From an uncultured Prevotella sp. (GTDB taxonomy: Bacteria > Bacteroidota > Bacteroidia > Bacteroidales > Bacteroidaceae): a stretch of DNA of 64,000 nucleotides. Made by a program: the position numbers and the translations under genes. The stretch lies in contig ONHQ01000013.1 of assembly GCA_900317685.1 (NCBI GenBank), positions 1-64,000 of the forward strand, read 5' to 3'. The notes under the pieces were generated by a model, which worked only from the letters and a program-made list of their open reading frames with translations, was not told where the DNA came from and made no database searches. Below, one piece after another: positions 60,619-64,000 of the stretch (its first letter is position 1; every line of letters starts with the position of its first letter).

Positions 60619-61551
60619 TTATGCGCATCTGACGATCATGCCGGGACGCACGCGCTGCGTCTTGCGGAAGCCGTTGAGTCGGCAGAGCTGGTCGACAGAG
60701 ATGTTGTTCTTCTCGGCAATCGATTCCAAAGAGTCGCCCTTGACCACCTTGTAGTAGATGCGCTCGCCGCTGTCGTTGCCGGCATAGCCACCGTTGACCT
60801 GCTCGCTGCTGTAGCCGCCATTGCCCACCTTGCCGCGGGCACGTGTGGCGAGATCAGACTCACTGTCGTAGCGACGGCGGTTGAAGACATAGTAGTCGCC
60901 CGTGACATCCTGGTTGCGGAAGTCGAACATCAGTGCCGGGTTGAGGGCTACGCCGCACAGACGCGTCTCGAAGTGGAGGTGAGAACCTGTGCTTCGTCCG
61001 GTGTTGCCGCCCAAGCCAATAGGCTCGCCGGCGCGCACCTGCTCGTTCTCGCTGACGAGTTGTTTGGAGAGGTGACCGTAGATGGTCTCAAGGCCATTGG
61101 GGTGGCGGATGACGACATAGTTGCCGTAGCCGCCGGCTTCGTAGCGCACGATGCGCACCTTACCGGAGAAGGCGGCACGGATGGTGTCGCCGATATATAC
61201 TTTGATGTCCAGACCTTTGTGCATACGGCCCCAGCGACTACCGAAGTTACTGGTGACGACGCGGCTTGGCGTGGGCATGCAGAAATGACGAAGGTTGATG
61301 ACGAAAGAGTCGGGAAGCTCGGTGGCGCGATGTGCGTAACGGTTGTCCCACTCGTCACCGTAGAGCTTGGCAGCGGGCGACTGCAGGTTTTCTCTTTCTG
61401 CGAAATGGCTGACCTCAATAGAGTCCAACTTCTTGGCGCGGCGGTCGATAGGGGCTTGTCGTGCCAACAGGTCCTGTCCCAGGACGGGCTCCGCCGCTAA
61501 GGCGAATAGTACGGATATTGCGAATGATTTTATTGCCGATCTTAATGTCAT
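60619..61551 (-). CDS. secreted M23 peptidase with C-terminal LysM domain
   Basis: The 310-residue protein has a signal peptide (about 1-26). The LytM/M23 zinc site is complete: HKGLDIK (His111, Asp115) and SHLHFE near residue 193, with YGHLSK between them. A LysM domain closes the protein (VVKGDSLESIAEKNNISVDQLCRLNG, segments, about 260-305). It probably hydrolyses peptidoglycan cross-links or activates amidases in the periplasm. The -7 element TATCTTTG lies at 61660-61667. Confidence 0.92.
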   Translation of the reverse strand: MTLRSAIKSFAISVLFALAAEPVLGQDLLARQAPIDRRAKKLDSIEVSHFAERENLQSPAAKLYGDEWDNRYAHRATELPDSFVINLRHFCMPTPSRVVTSNFGSRWGRMHKGLDIKVYIGDTIRAAFSGKVRIVRYEAGGYGNYVVIRHPNGLETIYGHLSKQLVSENEQVRAGEPIGLGGNTGRSTGSHLHFETRLCGVALNPALMFDFRNQDVTGDYYVFNRRRYDSESDLATRARGKVGNGGYSSEQVNGGYAGNDSGERIYYKVVKGDSLESIAEKNNISVDQLCRLNGFRKTQRVRPGMIVRCA

Positions 61552-61867
61552 AAAGTTATTTTCTTACTATCATAGGTTTAAGCCTTCAGGAGGAAACGGA
61601 TTCCTTGCAGTGAGATGAGTGTATCATACAACAATACATCAAAACGAATGAAGACGTTACAAAGATAATAAAAATGCGGTAAAATTATTACTTGACGTTC
61701 GTCTTTTATTGTCTCTTTAACACAATTCGCTGACTTTATGTGTCTGTTTAACAAATATTTCAACGGTGTTAACGCAAACAAAGAGCACGATGGCAGGGCT
61801 TTTGTGACAATTTGATAGTGCCCTGCTGTCGTGCCTTTCGGATTTCCGGCATCGTTGAACCATGGCA
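61552..61867. other. spacer between the PHP and M23 genes
   Basis: It contains the M23 -7 element (TATCTTTG on the minus strand, plus 61660-61667), an A/T-rich leader, and the PHP gene terminator at 61785-61834. Nothing else is visible. Confidence 0.5.
61785..61834 (-). terminator. terminator of the PHP gene
   Basis: GCACGATGGCAGGGC pairs with GCCCTGCTGTCGTGC (one or two mismatches) around a 20-nt loop, followed by TCTTTGTTT on the minus strand. Confidence 0.75.
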
Positions 61868-62590
61868 CTATGGCATGGACTTGAGGTAGTCGAGGAAGCG
61901 CCGGGTGTCGTAGTTCATGATGAGTTCGTCGGGGAAAGCAGTCTCCTCGATGAGGGGATAGAGCCGCTCGTAGTCGGCAATCTGGAACGAGATGTGGGCG
62001 TCGGAGCCGAGGATGACGGGCACGCCGTAACGTTTGCAGAGCCTGAGCAGCTCAACGTTGTTAGGCCGTGCCATCACCTTGTCGCGGTGGGGCGAGAGGC
62101 TGTGGTTGTTGATTTCGAGCAGGGTGTGAGTTTCCTTGGCGGTCTGTACGATGGGCTTGAAGTCGAGGTCGGTGGTGCCGTCGCCGGGATGGCTGATGAT
62201 TTGCACAAAGGGATTGCGCATGGCGGCTATCATGCCTTGGGTGTTCTCCTGCCGTGTGCCGCCCTTCCAGCAGATGCTGTGTATGCCGGCGATGCGCAGG
62301 TCGAGCATGCGCAGGTGCCGCTCGTCGAGGTCGAGATGGCCTTGTGTGTCGAGGATGTTGATCTCGCAACCGAGCATCAGCCTGACGCCGTACATGGTGC
62401 GTGGCACGACGTGCATGTTACTGAAGTAGATGGGGTTGCACGTGCCAGGGATGCTGGGGCCGTGCTCGGTGATGCCTAATATTTCCAGTCCTTTGTCGGC
62501 GGCGGCGTGCACCATTTCCTGCATGCTGCTGTAGGCATGGCCGGAGGCCACCGTGTGGGTATGGACATCGAGTAATACTTTTTTCGTCAT
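61868..62590 (-). CDS. PHP-domain phosphoesterase (YcdX-like)
   Basis: The 240-residue protein has the PHP metal motifs LDVHTHTVASGHAYS (residues 7-21), ITEHGPSIPG (about 40-49), GIHSICWKGG, SHPGDG and SDAHI near residue 196. These histidines and aspartates bind the trinuclear metal centre of YcdX-type phosphatases. Substrate unknown. The -7 element TACCTTTG lies 39 nt upstream. Confidence 0.88.
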   Translation of the reverse strand: MTKKVLLDVHTHTVASGHAYSSMQEMVHAAADKGLEILGITEHGPSIPGTCNPIYFSNMHVVPRTMYGVRLMLGCEINILDTQGHLDLDERHLRMLDLRIAGIHSICWKGGTRQENTQGMIAAMRNPFVQIISHPGDGTTDLDFKPIVQTAKETHTLLEINNHSLSPHRDKVMARPNNVELLRLCKRYGVPVILGSDAHISFQIADYERLYPLIEETAFPDELIMNYDTRRFLDYLKSMP

Positions 62591-62628
62591 GGTCTGTCTT
62601 TGTGTCTTGTAGTTTGTAATGTGTGATA

Positions 62629-62636
62629 CAAAGGTA
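62629..62636 (-). promoter_or_regulatory. -7 element of the PHP gene
   Basis: TACCTTTG on the minus strand. The terminator of the DUF6575 pair occupies the -33 region, so the two signals are packed together. Confidence 0.5.
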
Positions 62637-62641
62637 CAAAA

Positions 62642-62670
62642 AAATCGGAAGCCGTAGAAGCTTCCGATTT
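62642..62670 (-). terminator. terminator of the DUF6575 pair
   Basis: AAATCGGAAGC pairs perfectly with GCTTCCGATTT around a 7-nt loop; on the minus strand TTTTTTTG follows. Confidence 0.9.
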
Positions 62671-62738
62671 GCTTTTTGTGTCTTTTTGTTGGTGAGATGG
62701 AATGTCCTTTTGAAGGCTAAGTGATATTTCCGTTAGGT

Positions 62739-63161
62739 CTACATGCAAGCCCATCCGAACTTTCGAACGAGCTCGGTGAACAGTCCATGGTCTTTGACGG
62801 GTAGATGGACGGTAATGGATTCCTGTGAATCGTTGTTGAGCGTATAGCCTTTTTCTGGTAGTCGCTCTTCCGGCAGGGAGTTGCCGGGAAAGGGGCTGAT
62901 GCATAGATGGTCACCATGACCATCCACGTCATAGTATTCCCCCTTCACCTCAGGAGAGACAAACAATTGCTGCAGGTCAACCTTCCCGGTAAGAAAGTCG
63001 GTCAACTTGTCATTGGATATTTTTACTGCCGTGTATTTAGGAGCTTCGTTATCGTCATACAGCAGGCAGAGGTATTGCGCGTCAAACTTATCGCGTGCAG
63101 TGAACAGTTGTGGCTCATCGTAATAGTCCAGTATTTTATCTATTCTTAGCTCGTTGGTCAT
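62739..63161 (-). CDS. DUF6575 protein
   Basis: The 140-residue soluble protein has IDKILDYYDEPQLFTA (residues 7-22), then VKISNDKLTDFLTGKVDLQQLFVSPE (about 46-71), which fits the DUF6575 pattern (YYDxPxLF ... Lxxx.f..pE). It starts 2 nt after the upstream gene with a GGAGG site. The function is unknown; such genes occur in pairs in accessory regions and may be immunity or antitoxin-like (speculation). Confidence 0.65.
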   Translation of the reverse strand: MTNELRIDKILDYYDEPQLFTARDKFDAQYLCLLYDDNEAPKYTAVKISNDKLTDFLTGKVDLQQLFVSPEVKGEYYDVDGHGDHLCISPFPGNSLPEERLPEKGYTLNNDSQESITVHLPVKDHGLFTELVRKFGWACM

Positions 63162-63163
63162 CG

Positions 63164-63454
63164 TCAGTCCTCCACTTTGGCTTGTTTAACATTGAAATCC
63201 ATGCTACGCCACCATGAGTAATGAGAATCTCGGAATGTCTTTTTCATGACACCGTCTTTAGGTTCCAACTCTACAGCGGCAATTACAGAATGCTTGAACT
63301 TGGGCAACTTCAAGCGTTTCAAAGCATCACATTTATCTTTGAACAGCGAAACGGCTCTGATTATACACTCATCTATGCCACTTCCTGAAAATATCTTGTG
63401 GGGTTGCAATCTTCTTTGAGAAAAGAAGTCAGGGGATGTAACAGGATTGCCCAT
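63164..63454 (-). CDS. hypothetical protein paired with DUF6575
   Basis: The 96-residue basic protein has IFSGSGIDECIIRAVSLFKDKCDALKRL (segments), then VIAAVELEPKDGVMKKTF, and ends MDFNVKQAKVED. No family is recognised. It has its own full promoter at 63552-63583 and forms an operon with DUF6575 (2-nt gap). Confidence 0.6.
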   Translation of the reverse strand: MGNPVTSPDFFSQRRLQPHKIFSGSGIDECIIRAVSLFKDKCDALKRLKLPKFKHSVIAAVELEPKDGVMKKTFRDSHYSWWRSMDFNVKQAKVED

Positions 63455-63551
63455 TGGCTATCCTGTAGTAAACACCCTTGCAAGGAACTGCGTCTGAGGG
63501 TGGGCATGCTTTGGGTAGTTCTTCAAACCATTCCATACGCTACGTTTTATG

Positions 63552-63583
63552 CAAATATAAGCATATTCCTCCGCTTCTCCAAA
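63552..63583 (-). promoter_or_regulatory. promoter of the DUF6575 pair
   Basis: TTTG, exactly 20 nt, TATATTTG on the minus strand, about 98 nt ahead of the first ATG. Confidence 0.7.
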
Positions 63584-63607
63584 CTTTGGGCTGTTTTTTT
63601 AACAATG

Positions 63608-63645
63608 AAAAGCGAATATCGGCATGTTTCCCGATATTCGCTTTT
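63608..63645 (-). terminator. terminator of the outer-membrane beta-barrel gene
   Basis: AAAAGCGAATATCGG pairs perfectly with CCGATATTCGCTTTT around an 8-nt loop. The palindrome carries T-rich tails on both sides. Confidence 0.88.
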
Positions 63646-63673
63646 ATAGAGGTTCGCAGGGGACGCTTTGGCT

Positions 63674-64000
63674 TTAGAAGAATCCCTTGTCGTTGTCCTT
63701 GTTGTTGAGCTTCTTCTCGTCGTTATTCTGCTTGCCTGAGAAGAGGTTGTAGCTCAGCGTGATGCAGAAGGTGCGCTTTTGACTGGTGACGCGGTTCCAT
63801 CCATGCTTGTCGAGTACGTCGTTGTCGAGGATGCTGCTGTTGTATTTGGCGGCGGCGAAGGGGAAGATGCACACCAGACCTACCATCAGCTGCTCCTTCT
63901 GGTAGTAGACCATGAGGTTTTGCGTGTTCTCGGCCGAATTGATGAAACTGCCGCTGAGCATCTTGTGCGGAATGCACTGGTAGTATTCGGCGCCCCAGCA
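63674..64000 (-). CDS. outer-membrane beta-barrel protein, C-terminal part (truncated by the window)
   Basis: The frame is open to the window edge (109 codons visible, including WGAEYYQCIPH before an internal Met). It shows alternating aromatic strands (LMVYYQKEQLMVGLVCIF, RTFCITLSYNLFSGKQ) and an Asn/Lys/Asp-rich tail ending DKGFF, as in the C-terminal strands of TonB-dependent or OMP_b-brl_3-type outer-membrane proteins. The N-terminal part lies outside the window. Confidence 0.7.
   Translation of the reverse strand, partial: CWGAEYYQCIPHKMLSGSFINSAENTQNLMVYYQKEQLMVGLVCIFPFAAAKYNSSILDNDVLDKHGWNRVTSQKRTFCITLSYNLFSGKQNNDEKKLNNKDNDKGFF

Overview
The window reads as a chromosomal segment of a Bacteroidales bacterium, most likely a Prevotella-type organism (Prevotellaceae). 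The grounds are the many promoters of the Bacteroidetes form TTG/TTTG-N19-20-TAnnTTTG, DUF4290 next to murA-rimM-dxr-rseP, the yicC-gmk-nadD cluster, DUF6080 membrane proteins, RPRRFGKS-type AAA/PD-(D/E)XK proteins, a fused CcsBA cytochrome c synthase, and intergenic repeats of the FNIQHS type. No rRNA, tRNA, CRISPR array, prophage or insertion sequence was recognised.

1-22.5 kb is mostly core genome. It starts with a secreted GH43-like hydrolase and a cellobiose phosphorylase (GH94), followed by an ECF sigma / membrane anti-sigma-like / secreted protein operon. Next come the leftward housekeeping run DUF4290-murA-rimM-dxr-rseP, tsaB, the rightward yicC-gmk-nadD run, an XRE-cupin regulator with an acyl-CoA synthetase and a hydrolase fusion, and rplM-rpsI-rpsB-tsf. 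MurA carries Asp in place of the fosfomycin-reactive Cys.

22.5-46.8 kb is a large surface-polysaccharide region. It holds glf and a galactofuranosyltransferase, a Wzx flippase, several glycosyltransferases, an acetyltransferase, LicD with an IspD/TarI-like cytidylyltransferase and an SDR enzyme, and two DUF6080 proteins that look like GT-C enzymes. A second sub-cluster has a decaprenyl-phosphate phosphoribosyltransferase-like UbiA protein, a HAD phosphatase, GtrA, two acyltransferases and a phosphoethanolamine transferase. Together these suggest a glycan with Galf, a polyprenyl-linked pentofuranose, and phospho-alditol, acyl and phosphoethanolamine decorations. Embedded in the region are a DUF3791-DUF3990-DUF3791 cassette (possible toxin-antitoxin system), two AAA/PD-(D/E)XK paralogues, and a tandem array of near-identical promoter-plus-hairpin units ending at licD.

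47-57 kb is an iron/oxygen region: desulfoferrodoxin, a Rid-family protein, CcsBA, a di-haem oxidoreductase lipoprotein, an imelysin lipoprotein and an outer-membrane porin. A hemerythrin-LuxR fusion regulator is transcribed divergently from the porin operon.

57-64 kb holds a higBA locus whose toxin has an in-frame amber codon, an orphan transcription unit of about 190 nt with its own promoter and terminator (candidate small RNA), two further glycosyltransferases, an M23/LysM peptidase, a PHP phosphoesterase, a DUF6575 gene pair and the 3' end of an outer-membrane beta-barrel gene.
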